Position numbers and translations under genes: made by a program. Positions 51,214 through 59,988 of a stretch of 64,000 nucleotides of DNA are shown here, one piece after another. This stretch comes from Pseudomonas chlororaphis subsp. piscium. Lineage in GTDB: Bacteria; Pseudomonadota; Gammaproteobacteria; Pseudomonadales; Pseudomonadaceae. Location of the stretch: the NCBI RefSeq assembly GCF_003850345.1, contig NZ_CP027707.1:6377001-6441000 (forward strand), read 5' to 3'. The notes under the pieces were generated by a model that made no database searches, was not told the DNA's origin, and saw nothing but the letters and a program-made list of their open reading frames with translations. Position 1 is the first letter of the stretch. The number at the start of each line of letters is the position of its first letter.

Positions 51214-51233
51214 CCCCGCCGAAGCGGGGCTTT
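51214..51233 (+). terminator. Hairpin terminator after the LysR gene
   Basis: CCCCGC-CGAA-GCGGGG (51214-51229) with a stable tetraloop, followed by CTTTGC. It starts 33 bases after the stop. The T tract is short. Between here and 51416 there is no gene, only the dyad TCATGTAAG/CTTACATGA (51382-51390 with 51397-51405) close to the 3' end of the next gene. Confidence 0.65.
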
Positions 51234-51416
51234 GCAGACTGTTTCCCTGACATCCTTTTCACTCCACCATCCTGGCGGAATCCTACGTGTCCGTGTTATT
51301 GCTTTGCGCTTCCTGCGCGACGTCCATGTGAAGTAGATTAGCTCTGGATCCAATCTGCCGATATGGGTGATTAGCAGCACGTCATGTAAGAGAATGCTTA
51401 CATGATGCCCATGTAC

Positions 51417-53195
51417 TCAGAACTGCGCCGCATCCAGCAGGAACAGTGATTCGCTACCGGCCTTCACCGATGCGCTCAGCGAGTGAATACGCGGCAGCAG
51501 ACGGGCGAAGTAGAAGCGCGCGGTACCCAGCTTGCTGGCGTAGAAATCGTCTTGCGACTCCTTGCCCAGCGCGGCTTTCGCCATCAACGCCCACATGTAG
51601 GCGTAAGCCGTGTATCCGAACGCTTGCAGGTATTCGACCGAGGCCGCGCCGATTTCGTTCGGATTGGTCTTGGCCCGATCCAGCAGCCAGGCAGTCAGTT
51701 CGTCGAGGTTATCCAGTGCGTCGTTCAATGGCTTGGTGAACTCGGCCAGATCGGCGCTGGCGGTCGTGGTGAAATGGCGAATCTCGTCCATGAACAGCTT
51801 GTAGAACGCCCCGCCGCTGCCGACGATCTTGCGCCCGACCAGGTCCAGCGCCTGGATGCCGTTGGTGCCTTCATAGATCTGCGTAATGCGCACATCGCGC
51901 ACCAGCTGCTCCTGGCCCCACTCGCGGATGTAGCCGTGGCCACCGAAGATCTGCTGACCGTGAACCGTGGTTTCCAACCCCAGATCGGTGAGGAAGGCCT
52001 TGGCCACCGGCGTCAGCAGGGCCACCAGATCTTCCGCGCGCTTACGTACCACCGCGTCTTCGCTGAACTTGGCGGTATCCAACTGCATGGCCACATAGGT
52101 GGAGAACGCGCGACCACCTTCGTTCGCGGCTTTCATGGTCAGCAGCATGCGCCGCACGTCGGGGTGCACGATGATCGGGTCGGCGACCTTGTCCTTGGCT
52201 TGCGGGCCAGTTGGTGAGCGGCTTTGCAGGCGATCGCGGGCGTATTCCACGGCGTTCTGGTAGGAACGCTCGCCCGAGGCCAGGCCTTGGATGCCGACGC
52301 CCAGACGCTCGTAGTTCATCATGGTGAACATTGCCGCCAGGCCTTTGTTCGGCTCGCCGACGATATAACCGACGGCTTCGTCGAAGTTCATCACGCAGGT
52401 GGCCGAGGCCTGGATGCCCATCTTGTGTTCGATCGAACCGCAATTCGCCGGGTTGCGCGCCCCCAGGCTGCCGTCGGCGTTGACCAGGAACTTCGGCACC
52501 AGGAACAGCGAAATGCCCTTCGGTCCCGCCGGTGCGTCCGGCAGCTTGGCCAGCACCAGGTGGATGATGTTCTCGGTCAGGTCATGCTCACCGCCGGTGA
52601 TGAAGATCTTGGTGCCGCTGACCTTGTAGGAGCCATCGGCCTGCGGTTCGGCCTTGGTGCGGATGATCCCCAGGTCGGTGCCGGCATGGGGCTCGGTGAG
52701 GCACATGGAGCCGGCCCAGACGCCCGCATACATGTTCGGCAGGTAGGCCGCCTTCAATTCTTCGCTGGCGTGGGCGTTGATCGACAGGCAGGCGCCCGCG
52801 GTCAGCATCGGATAGAGGCCGAACGACAGGCTGGCCGAGTTGACCATTTCCTCGACCTGGGCCGATACCGCCTTGGGCATGCCCATGCCGCCGTAGGTCG
52901 GATCGCCACCGACGCCGACCCAGCCGCCTTCGGCATAAGTCTGATAGGCCTGTGGAAAACCTGCGGGCGTGGTGACCGCACCGTCGCTCCAGTGACAGCC
53001 CTCTTCATCCGCGCCGCGGCTCAGCGGGGCGACACTTTTGCCGGTGACTTTGCCGGCTTCCTCAAGAATCGCTTCGACGGTTTCAGCGTCGACAGTGTCG
53101 GCCAGAGCAGGCAGTTCGGCCCAGAGTTTGGCGACCTCGAAAACTTCATTGAGGACGAAGCGCATATCGCGCAGGGGCGCTTTGTAGTCAGCCAT
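51417..53195 (-). CDS. Acyl-CoA dehydrogenase, DmdC/FadE-type, paralogue 3
   Basis: 592 residues from the ATG at 53195 ([22 protein letters not shown] six bases upstream). The catalytic glutamate is E442 in IYEGTNGIQALDL; MCLTEPHAGTDLG and ITGGEHDLTENIIHLVLAKL are FAD/substrate blocks, and the ~600-residue length includes the extra C-terminal domain of the long acyl-CoA/3-methylmercaptopropionyl-CoA dehydrogenase group. Last of three paralogues on this strand. The P. aeruginosa neighbours PA0506-PA0508 are acyl-CoA dehydrogenases in the same place. Chain-length specificity cannot be read. It has its own 200-base upstream region with a dyad. Confidence 0.92.
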   Translation of the reverse strand: MADYKAPLRDMRFVLNEVFEVAKLWAELPALADTVDAETVEAILEEAGKVTGKSVAPLSRGADEEGCHWSDGAVTTPAGFPQAYQTYAEGGWVGVGGDPTYGGMGMPKAVSAQVEEMVNSASLSFGLYPMLTAGACLSINAHASEELKAAYLPNMYAGVWAGSMCLTEPHAGTDLGIIRTKAEPQADGSYKVSGTKIFITGGEHDLTENIIHLVLAKLPDAPAGPKGISLFLVPKFLVNADGSLGARNPANCGSIEHKMGIQASATCVMNFDEAVGYIVGEPNKGLAAMFTMMNYERLGVGIQGLASGERSYQNAVEYARDRLQSRSPTGPQAKDKVADPIIVHPDVRRMLLTMKAANEGGRAFSTYVAMQLDTAKFSEDAVVRKRAEDLVALLTPVAKAFLTDLGLETTVHGQQIFGGHGYIREWGQEQLVRDVRITQIYEGTNGIQALDLVGRKIVGSGGAFYKLFMDEIRHFTTTASADLAEFTKPLNDALDNLDELTAWLLDRAKTNPNEIGAASVEYLQAFGYTAYAYMWALMAKAALGKESQDDFYASKLGTARFYFARLLPRIHSLSASVKAGSESLFLLDAAQF

Positions 53196-53291
53196 GGCAA
53201 ACCTCGCAAGATCTAAACAAGTGGACCCGAACGGCCCCATTTACGAAAGCTCGAGTGTACCCGAACAACTTTTGCGACACATAGGGTCAAC

Positions 53292-53321
53292 TCGTGACTT
53301 TTATGTAATTTTTAGTCACGA
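53292..53321 (-). promoter_or_regulatory. Dyad upstream of acyl-CoA dehydrogenase 3, candidate operator
   Basis: TCGTGACT (53292-53299) and AGTCACGA (53314-53321) are perfect inverted repeats, 22 bases centre to centre, about two DNA turns, around an AT-rich centre. No strong promoter is seen beside it, although TACACT near 53256 (minus strand) could be a -10. It does not match the PsrA-like motif seen at 58662. Confidence 0.5.
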
Positions 53322-53396
53322 CAAATCGCAGACAAACCCACCCCCGCAAAAGCCTGCAGGAATGGGTTTGCTCGCAATGGACGATTACATGAAAAC

Positions 53397-55193
53397 CTAG
53401 AGTGCAAACAACTCCGCCGGCAACTTCATCAGGCAGTCACTGCCCGCCTCGATTGCTGCCTGGTGGGCCGCCGTGCGCGGTAGCAGGCGCTTGAAGTAGA
53501 ACTCGCAGGTCGCCAGCTTGGCCTGGCAATAATCGGCATCCTCTTCACCGGCATCCAGCCGGGCCTGGGCCACCAGCGCCATGCGCAGCCACAGGTAGGC
53601 GAGAATGATGTAACCGCTGTACATCAGGTAATCCAGCGCCGCGGCGCCGACTTCGTCGGGGTTCTTCATCGCCGCCATCCCGACCTTGGTGGTCAACGCG
53701 CCCCACTGCTGGTTGAGCCCATTGAGCTGCGTCACGTGCCCCTTGAGCTGTGAATGCTCGGCATTGGCCGCACAGAACTTGTGGACGATCTTGGTGAAAC
53801 CCATCAGCAGCTTGCCCTGGCTGCCAAGCACCTTGCGCCCCAACAGATCCAGGGCCTGGATGCCGTTGGTGCCTTCATAGATTGGGGCGATGCGGCAGTC
53901 GCGCACCAGTTGCTCCATGCCCCATTCGCGGATGAAACCATGCCCACCAAACACCTGCATGCCGTGGTTGGTCACTTCCAGCCCGGTTTCGGTCATGAAA
54001 GCCTTGCAGATCGGTGTCAGGAAGGCCAACAGGTTCTCGGCATCCTGACGCTGGGTTTCATCAGCGGCCAAGTGCGCCACATCCAGCAACTGCGCGGTGA
54101 AATAGGCCAGGGCGCGATTGCCTTCGTTGAAGGCCTTCATAGTCAGCAGCATGCGCCGCACATCGGGGTGGACAATAATCGGGTCGGCGGCCTTGTCCGG
54201 CGCCTTCGGCCCGGTCAGGGAGCGCATCTGCAGACGGTCGTTGGCGTATTTGATCGCGCCCTGGAAGCTTGCCTCGCCCAGGCACAGCCCCTGCATTCCG
54301 GTACCGAGCCGCGCATGGTTCATCATGGTGAACATGCAGTTCAGGCCTTTGTTGGCCTCACCGATCAGGAATCCCTTGGCGCCATCGAAGTTCAGCACGC
54401 AGGTGGCCGAAGCCTTGATGCCCATCTTGTGCTCGATGGAGCCGCAGCTCACACCGTTGCGCTCGCCCGCCTCGCCGTCGGCGTTGGGCAGGAACTTGGG
54501 CACGATGAACAGGGAAATGCCCTTGGTGCCCGCCGGTGCATCCGGCAGTTTGGCCAGCACCAGGTGGATGATGTTTTCACTCATGTCGTGCTCGCCGGCC
54601 GAGATGAAAATCTTGCTGCCGGAGACCGCATAGCTGCCATCGGCCTGGGGCACGGCACGGGTCTTGATGATGCCCAGGTCGGTGCCGCAATGGGCTTCGG
54701 TCAGGCACATGGTGCCGGTCCATTGGCCGGCGGTGAGTTTGCTCAGGTAGGTCTGCTTCTGTTCTTCGCTGCCGTGGGCGTGAATCGCCGACATGGCACC
54801 GTGGGTCAGCCCCGGGTACATGCCCCAGGAGGTGTTGCTGGAGCCGACCATCTCGCTGATCACCAGCCCCAGTGAATGCGGCAGGCCCTGGCCACCGTAG
54901 TTCGGGTCCGCTGCCAGGCCGTGCCAGCCGCCTTCCACATACTGGGCGAAAGCCTGCTTGAAGCCCTTTGGCGTGGTGACCACGCCATTGTCGAAATGGC
55001 AGCCTTCTTCGTCGCCGGAGCGGTTCAGCGGCGCCAGTACGTTTTCACAGAACTTCGCCCCTTCTTCGAGGATCGCGGCCACCATGTCCGGGCTGGCATC
55101 GCTGGCCCCCAGAGCGGCGTAACTGGAGTGAAAGTCGAAGACGTGGTCGATCAGAAAGCGCATGTCGCGCAGGGGAGCTTTGTACTCGGGCAT
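53397..55193 (-). CDS. Acyl-CoA dehydrogenase, DmdC/FadE-type, paralogue 2
   Basis: 598 residues from the ATG at 55193 (PEYKAPLRDMRFLIDHVF; GGAG eight bases upstream). Catalytic glutamate E440 in IYEGTNGIQALDL. The blocks MCLTEAHCGTDLG and [16 protein letters not shown] are present, as in its neighbours. The gap to the diguanylate cyclase stop is 90 bases with no promoter seen, so it may be co-transcribed with that gene. The three paralogues align over their full length and keep the N-terminal YKAPLRD start, indicating duplication in tandem. Confidence 0.92.
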   Translation of the reverse strand: MPEYKAPLRDMRFLIDHVFDFHSSYAALGASDASPDMVAAILEEGAKFCENVLAPLNRSGDEEGCHFDNGVVTTPKGFKQAFAQYVEGGWHGLAADPNYGGQGLPHSLGLVISEMVGSSNTSWGMYPGLTHGAMSAIHAHGSEEQKQTYLSKLTAGQWTGTMCLTEAHCGTDLGIIKTRAVPQADGSYAVSGSKIFISAGEHDMSENIIHLVLAKLPDAPAGTKGISLFIVPKFLPNADGEAGERNGVSCGSIEHKMGIKASATCVLNFDGAKGFLIGEANKGLNCMFTMMNHARLGTGMQGLCLGEASFQGAIKYANDRLQMRSLTGPKAPDKAADPIIVHPDVRRMLLTMKAFNEGNRALAYFTAQLLDVAHLAADETQRQDAENLLAFLTPICKAFMTETGLEVTNHGMQVFGGHGFIREWGMEQLVRDCRIAPIYEGTNGIQALDLLGRKVLGSQGKLLMGFTKIVHKFCAANAEHSQLKGHVTQLNGLNQQWGALTTKVGMAAMKNPDEVGAAALDYLMYSGYIILAYLWLRMALVAQARLDAGEEDADYCQAKLATCEFYFKRLLPRTAAHQAAIEAGSDCLMKLPAELFAL

Positions 55194-55283
55194 GGTGGTT
55201 TCTCCGGCAGCAGATCGATCCAACCTACTGCCGCTCATCCGACCTGCCAATCACAGTCCAGACGCTGAATGCGCCGCTATCAC

Positions 55284-56576
55284 TCAACCCGCAGCGGTGT
55301 CCATGCGCACCGCGCCACGGCGGTTCTGACCAAAGGCCATGACACAATTACGCCCCGCGCCCTTGGCGCTGTACAGCGCCTGGTCGGCAGACTTGAGCAC
55401 CTCTTCGGGCGAACGGTGCTCCATCTGCCGCTCGGCGACACCGATGCTGACGGTCACCGACACGCTGGACGCCGCGGCCGCCCCCCGGCGCTGACGCCCC
55501 TGCTGGTCGTCCTGGGGGCGGTTCTCCTGATTGCGCAACTGGATGCTGTAGTTGGCGATGGTCTCGCGAATGACCTCCAGGTGCGGCATGCATTCATCGA
55601 GGGTCTTGCCGGCGAACACCACTGCAAACTCCTCGCCGCCATAACGGTAGGCGCGACCGCCGCCGCTGACCTTCGACAGTTTGCTGGCCACCAGGCGCAG
55701 CACCTGATCACCCACATCGTGACCGTGGGTGTCGTTGAATTTCTTGAAGTGATCGACATCACTCATCGCCAGCACATAGTTGCGCCCCAGACGCTGCATG
55801 CGCTCATTCAAGGCCCGACGGCCCGGCAAGCCGGTCAGCTCGTCGCGGAAGGCCATCTGATACGCCTCATGGGCAACGGCCGCGGCGATCATCAACATCA
55901 CCTGGCTGCACATGATGTTCAGGGTAAAGGGCAGGATGAAGGTCTTGGGCAGCATCCAGAACAAGCCCAGCAACCCCACCAACTGCGCCGCATGCAGCGG
56001 GCGTGGGTTGCGCCAGTACTGGATCGCCAGCAACAGGAAGGCCGCAAGAAACACCGGGTACGACAACTGGATCAGGCTCATCCAGGCGCCATGCAGGGCC
56101 GGCCAACGGATTTCCGCCAGCCAGGTCAGCAGCGCCTGGGGATAACTCTGCTCCAACCCCAGCGCCACGCTGCCAAAGGCGAGCAGTACGGCAAAGCGCG
56201 CCACCATGTCCTGGAACAGGTGGGTACGCTCCTGCCAGGCCGCGAACAGGCCGAACAGCAGCGGCAGCAGCAGGCAGACCAAGTGGAACACCACGGCCGC
56301 ATCCTCGCGTACCTTGCCGTTGTCGCGGTAATAGTCGGTCTGTGTATCGAGCAGGAAATAGGCGATGTACACGGTGACCATCAGGAACAGTTCACGCTGG
56401 CGCCGATACACCGCGCAGTAGGCACCGCCAAGCAACAGCACCAGGGTCGGCAAGACGTTGAACAGCGAGGTGAAGAAGACGTTGAGATCCTTGACGTAGG
56501 CAGCCGCGAGCCCCGCAAGCAAGAGTAACAATGACGGTAGAAAGTGGCTGAAACGTACAGCTGAAGAACGCGGCAA
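55284..56576 (-). CDS. Membrane diguanylate cyclase (GGDEF) without an I-site
   Basis: 430 residues. About seven hydrophobic helices occupy residues 10-250 (a 7TM-like sensor with no known ligand), followed by a GGDEF domain. The active site is GGEEF at 313-317 (YRYGGEEFAVVF), and DELTGLPGRR and SDVDHFKKFNDTHGHDVGD are intact. The RxxD inhibitory site expected five residues before GGEEF is absent, so product inhibition by that route is unlikely. It is read in the same direction as the acyl-CoA dehydrogenases either side. A perfect CRP-type palindrome lies 70-90 bases upstream of its ATG. Confidence 0.93.
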   Translation of the reverse strand: MPRSSAVRFSHFLPSLLLLLAGLAAAYVKDLNVFFTSLFNVLPTLVLLLGGAYCAVYRRQRELFLMVTVYIAYFLLDTQTDYYRDNGKVREDAAVVFHLVCLLLPLLFGLFAAWQERTHLFQDMVARFAVLLAFGSVALGLEQSYPQALLTWLAEIRWPALHGAWMSLIQLSYPVFLAAFLLLAIQYWRNPRPLHAAQLVGLLGLFWMLPKTFILPFTLNIMCSQVMLMIAAAVAHEAYQMAFRDELTGLPGRRALNERMQRLGRNYVLAMSDVDHFKKFNDTHGHDVGDQVLRLVASKLSKVSGGGRAYRYGGEEFAVVFAGKTLDECMPHLEVIRETIANYSIQLRNQENRPQDDQQGRQRRGAAAASSVSVTVSIGVAERQMEHRSPEEVLKSADQALYSAKGAGRNCVMAFGQNRRGAVRMDTAAG

Positions 56577-56645
56577 GGGTAAAGCTCCGACGCGGCTAAA
56601 CAGTAGATGGCACTATGCCTTCACAGGGCGTAGTAAAACACGACA

Positions 56646-56665
56646 AATGTGACACGTGTCACATT
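56646..56665 (-). promoter_or_regulatory. Perfect CRP/Vfr-type binding palindrome upstream of the diguanylate cyclase gene
   Basis: AATGTGACACGTGTCACATT is a perfect 20-base palindrome and fits TGTGA-N6-TCACA exactly. Its centre is 79 bases before the ATG. On the minus strand TACTGT (complement of 56600-56605) could be the -10; a start near 56594 would put the palindrome at -61.5, a class I activator position. A promoter assignment is tentative; the site itself is clear. Confidence 0.75.
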
Positions 56666-56739
56666 GCCACCTCTGTAACGGCAGGGAGTTGCTTCTTCTT
56701 AGCGTTTTAGTCGGATTATTTTCAGATTCATCCCGCGCA

Positions 56740-56774
56740 CAAAAAAGCCGCTTCTCCCGAAGGAGAAGCGGCTT
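56740..56774 (-). terminator. Intrinsic terminator of acyl-CoA dehydrogenase 1
   Basis: GCCGCTTCTCC (56747-56757) pairs perfectly with GGAGAAGCGGC (56762-56772) over CGAA. On the minus strand the stem is followed by T6, the complement of 56741-56746. It starts 23 bases after the stop, so the dehydrogenase gene is separated from the diguanylate cyclase gene. Confidence 0.92.
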
Positions 56775-56795
56775 CTGAAGAGATACCGGTAAGGC

Positions 56796-58601
56796 TTAGT
56801 AAGCCAGGCCGAAATCTTCTTCTTTCATGTCCATCAGGTTGTTGGCACCCGACAGCATGGCCGCAACGTGAGTGCGGGTACGCGGCAGGATGCGCTGGAA
56901 GTAGAAGCGCGCGGTCTGCAGCTTGGCGGTGTAGAATGCCTCTTCGGTGGTACCGGCAGCCAGCTTCTCGGCAGCCAGGCGCGCCATGTCGGCCCAGAAG
57001 TAAGCCAGGCAGGCATAACCGGAGTACATCAGGTAGTCCACGGACGCGGCACCGACTTCTTCACGGTCTTTCATGGCAGCCATACCGACCTTCATGGTCA
57101 GCTCGCCCCATTCCTTGTTCAGTGCAGCCAGCGGTGCGACGAACTCTTTGACCGACTCGTTGCCTTCGTTGCTCTGGCAGAACTTGTGGACGATCTTGGT
57201 GAAGCCTTTCAGAGCTTCGCCTTGGGTCATCAGCACTTTACGGCCCAGCAGGTCCAGCGCCTGGATGCCGGTGGTGCCTTCGTACAGCATGGAAATGCGG
57301 CTGTCGCGAACGTTCTGCTCCATGCCCCACTCGGCGATGAAGCCGTGGCCACCGTAGATCTGCACGCCGTGGTTGGCGGCTTCGAAGCCGACTTCGGTCA
57401 TGAAGGCCTTGGCGATCGGAGTCATGAAGGCCAGCAGTGCGTCGGCTTTCTTCTTCTCTTCTTCGTCCACGCCGTATTTGACGATGTCGACCTGCTTGGC
57501 GGTGAAGTAGACCATGGCACGGTTGCCTTCGGCGAAAGCCTTCATGGTCAACAGCATGCGGCGTACGTCAGGGTGCACGATGATCGGGTCGGCGGCCTTG
57601 TCCGGCGCTTTCGGGCCAGTCAGGGAACGCATTTGCAGGCGATCGCGAGCGTATTTCAGGCCGCCCTGGAAACCGATCTCGGCATGGGCCAGGCCTTGCA
57701 GCGCGGTACCCAGGCGAGCGGTGTTCATGAAGGTGAACATGCAGTTCAGGCCTTTGTTCGCCGGGCCGATCAGGAAACCGGTGGCCGCGTCGAAGTTCAT
57801 CACGCAGGTGGCGTTGCCGTGGATACCCATCTTGTGTTCCAGGGAACCACAGCTCACGGCGTTGCGCTGGCCGACAGTACCATCGGCGTTCGGCAGGAAC
57901 TTCGGCACGATGAACAGCGAGATGCCTTTGGTGCCAGCCGGTGCATCCGGCAGGCGGGCCAGAACGATATGGACGATGTTGTCGGCCATGTCGTGCTCAC
58001 CGGCCGAGATGAAGATCTTGGTGCCGGTGACTTTGTAGGAACCGTCGGCCTGAGGTTCGGCCTTGGTGCGCAGCATGCCCAGGTCGGTGCCGCAGTGCGG
58101 TTCGGTCAGGCACATGGTGCCGGTCCACTCGCCGGATACCAGCTTGGTCAGGTAAGCCTCTTGCTGCTCAGGCGTGCCGTGTTCGGAGATGGTGTTCATC
58201 GCGCCGTGGGACAGGCCTGGGTACATGCCCCACGACCAGTTGGCTTCGCCGACCATTTCGCTGACAGCCAGGCCCAGGGACTCCGGCAGGCCTTGACCGC
58301 CATGCTCGACATCGTGAGCCAGGCTTGGCCAGCCGCCTTCGACGAATTGCTTGTAAGCCTCTTTGAAGCCAGTCGGGGTCTTAACGCCGGACTCGCTCCA
58401 GGTGCAGCCTTCCAGGTCACCCACACGGTTCAGAGGGGCCAGTACCTGCTCACAAAACTTCGCGCCTTCCTCGAGGATGGCGTCAACCATGTCTGGAGTA
58501 GCGTCCTGGCAAGCCGGCAGGCTCTGATAGTGCGCTTCATAGCCGAGCAGCTCGTCACGAACGAAGCGAATATCACGCAAGGGGGCCTTGTAGTCAGGCA
58601 T
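56796..58601 (-). CDS. Acyl-CoA dehydrogenase, DmdC/FadE-type, paralogue 1
   Basis: 601 residues, [20 protein letters not shown] start. Catalytic glutamate E441 in [26 protein letters not shown] and [16 protein letters not shown] are conserved with the two paralogues downstream. Its codon use is more biased toward frequent codons than the other two, with fewer rare codons visible, consistent with higher expression. It has the strongest promoter of the group (58678-58706) with a PsrA-like operator. It probably corresponds to PA0506 of P. aeruginosa, reported to act on long-chain acyl-CoA; that match is by synteny only. Confidence 0.94.
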   Translation of the reverse strand: MPDYKAPLRDIRFVRDELLGYEAHYQSLPACQDATPDMVDAILEEGAKFCEQVLAPLNRVGDLEGCTWSESGVKTPTGFKEAYKQFVEGGWPSLAHDVEHGGQGLPESLGLAVSEMVGEANWSWGMYPGLSHGAMNTISEHGTPEQQEAYLTKLVSGEWTGTMCLTEPHCGTDLGMLRTKAEPQADGSYKVTGTKIFISAGEHDMADNIVHIVLARLPDAPAGTKGISLFIVPKFLPNADGTVGQRNAVSCGSLEHKMGIHGNATCVMNFDAATGFLIGPANKGLNCMFTFMNTARLGTALQGLAHAEIGFQGGLKYARDRLQMRSLTGPKAPDKAADPIIVHPDVRRMLLTMKAFAEGNRAMVYFTAKQVDIVKYGVDEEEKKKADALLAFMTPIAKAFMTEVGFEAANHGVQIYGGHGFIAEWGMEQNVRDSRISMLYEGTTGIQALDLLGRKVLMTQGEALKGFTKIVHKFCQSNEGNESVKEFVAPLAALNKEWGELTMKVGMAAMKDREEVGAASVDYLMYSGYACLAYFWADMARLAAEKLAAGTTEEAFYTAKLQTARFYFQRILPRTRTHVAAMLSGANNLMDMKEEDFGLAY

Positions 58602-58661
58602 AGCGATAAACCTCTGCTGATGTAACCGGGAATGAACGACCGCGTTGATTTATTGTGGCGG

Positions 58662-58706
58662 TCAAACAGTTGTTTGAAACATACGTTTACGCCCAAACCT
58701 TGTCAA
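58662..58706 (-). promoter_or_regulatory. Strong sigma-70 promoter with PsrA-like operator for acyl-CoA dehydrogenase 1
   Basis: On the minus strand TTGACA (complement of 58701-58706), a 17-base spacer and TATGTT (58678-58683) form a near-consensus promoter. Immediately downstream TCAAACA-GT-TGTTTGA (58662-58677) is a perfect palindrome containing CAAAC-N4-GTTTG, the PsrA half-site arrangement. A repressor there would cover the transcription start. The rest of 58602-58903 holds no gene; it has a REP-like TGTAGGAGCTGGCAGGCCAGC at 58802 and the hairpin CCCTGCCCG/CGGGCAGGG (58866-58874 with 58881-58889). Confidence 0.8.
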
Positions 58707-58903
58707 GCACCACGCAAACACCGTTCGTCATCGCTCCTCTGCAAGCCTTGCACGCAAAGGCCCACAGCGAATGCCGTGAAATATTCAGAAGCTAAATTGA
58801 GTGTAGGAGCTGGCAGGCCAGCAAGACGGAAGATGAGGCTGTACAGGAGATTTTTGCGCGGGTCACCCTGCCCGCAAAAACGGGCAGGGCTACCGAAGGA
58901 GGG

Positions 58904-59200
58904 TCAAGCGTAGGTGTCGATCAGCGTACCGAGCACTTCATCGGCGGCCTTGGCGACTTTCACACCCAGCTCCGCCTGGATCTTGCCCATGGACATCTCG
59001 ACCATGTTGCTGGCCAGGTCCGATTGCTGGCTACGGTCGACGGATCGCAAGCGCTCGACCTGGACTTCGGAGGACTGGCTGGTGACAGAACGTTCGATGG
59101 TCGTGCTGGCGATCTGGCTGGCAGCCTGATCGACACGGTTCTGCCCGGTCTGCACGGTACTCAGGCCGGCGTAGAAAGCGGTATTCCCGGAAATTTCCAT
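58904..59200 (-). CDS. Small conserved protein of unknown function
   Basis: 98 residues, MEISGNTAFYAGLSTVQTGQ start, no signal peptide and no cysteine. The C-terminal half (SDLASNMVEMSMGKIQAEL then KVAKAADEVLGTLIDTYA) has the heptad-like pattern of the axial proteins of flagella (rod/hook C-termini), but no such domain can be assigned with confidence. P. aeruginosa has a hypothetical gene (PA0505) in the same slot. TTCTCCC complement gives GGGAGAA just upstream of the ATG. The function is unknown. Confidence 0.8.
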   Translation of the reverse strand: MEISGNTAFYAGLSTVQTGQNRVDQAASQIASTTIERSVTSQSSEVQVERLRSVDRSQQSDLASNMVEMSMGKIQAELGVKVAKAADEVLGTLIDTYA

Positions 59201-59307
59201 GGGAGAACTCGACCCTGCAAGGAATGAACAGTGGCTATTGAACCAGACGCGCCAGAAAAAGACCCGTCAAAAACACCAATGGCACAGTGCCTTATCATAG
59301 GCAAAAT

Positions 59308-59988
59308 CTAGTCAAGTAGGTCCAGTTGCAGATGCTCGGCCACCGCTTCGGCGCTGACCGTCTTCAATCTCGGGACCCGCCCCAGACAAGGTGCGGGCAA
59401 ACGCTCCGCCAGCGTGGCGAGGTTCTCCTCGAGCCGCGAGGTCTTCGGCTCGATGATATTCGCCACCCAGCCCGCCAGTTGCAAACCGTCCTGGGCAATC
59501 GCCTCGGCTGTCAGCAGGGCATGGTTGATACAGCCCAGACGCACGCCCACCACCAGGATCACCGGCAGATCCAGGGCCATGGCCAGGTCGGACAGGTTGT
59601 CCTGGTCGGCCAGCGGCACACGCCAGCCGCCGGCCCCTTCGATCAGGGTGAAATCCGCGCCCTTGGCCAGCACCTGGCGCATGGGCGCCAGCAAGGTTTG
59701 CACGGTCAACGCCACGCCAGCCTCGCGGGCCGCCAGATGGGGAGCGATCGCCGGTTCAAAGGCCAGTGGATTGACTTCGTCGTAGGTCAGCGGCAACGAG
59801 CATTCGGCCAACAGGGCCAAGGCATCGGCGTTACGCAGCCCCTTGGGGGTCAGCTCGCAGCCCGAAGCCACCGGTTTCCCGGCCGCCGTGCTCAGCCCCG
59901 AAAGGCGCGCGGCATGCAGCAAGCCAGCGGCAATGGTGGTCTTGCCAACATCAGTGTCTGTTCCGGTAACGAAATAGGCTTGGCTCAT
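59308..59988 (-). CDS. bioD: Dethiobiotin synthetase BioD
   Basis: 226 residues with the P-loop [15 protein letters not shown] at the N-terminus, the substrate region GAGGWRVPL and the C-terminal RVPRL. It closes the ureido ring of dethiobiotin from diaminopelargonate, CO2 and ATP. Last gene of bioBFHCD; its start overlaps the bioC stop by four bases. The gap to the next gene on this strand (59201-59307) has no terminator I trust. Confidence 0.95.
   Translation of the reverse strand: MSQAYFVTGTDTDVGKTTIAAGLLHAARLSGLSTAAGKPVASGCELTPKGLRNADALALLAECSLPLTYDEVNPLAFEPAIAPHLAAREAGVALTVQTLLAPMRQVLAKGADFTLIEGAGGWRVPLADQDNLSDLAMALDLPVILVVGVRLGCINHALLTAEAIAQDGLQLAGWVANIIEPKTSRLEENLATLAERLPAPCLGRVPRLKTVSAEAVAEHLQLDLLD

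Noticed and set aside
59201..59307. Sigma-28-like promoter for the 98-residue protein
   Set aside because: GCCTATGATAA resembles the -10 only loosely and no -35 match is present.
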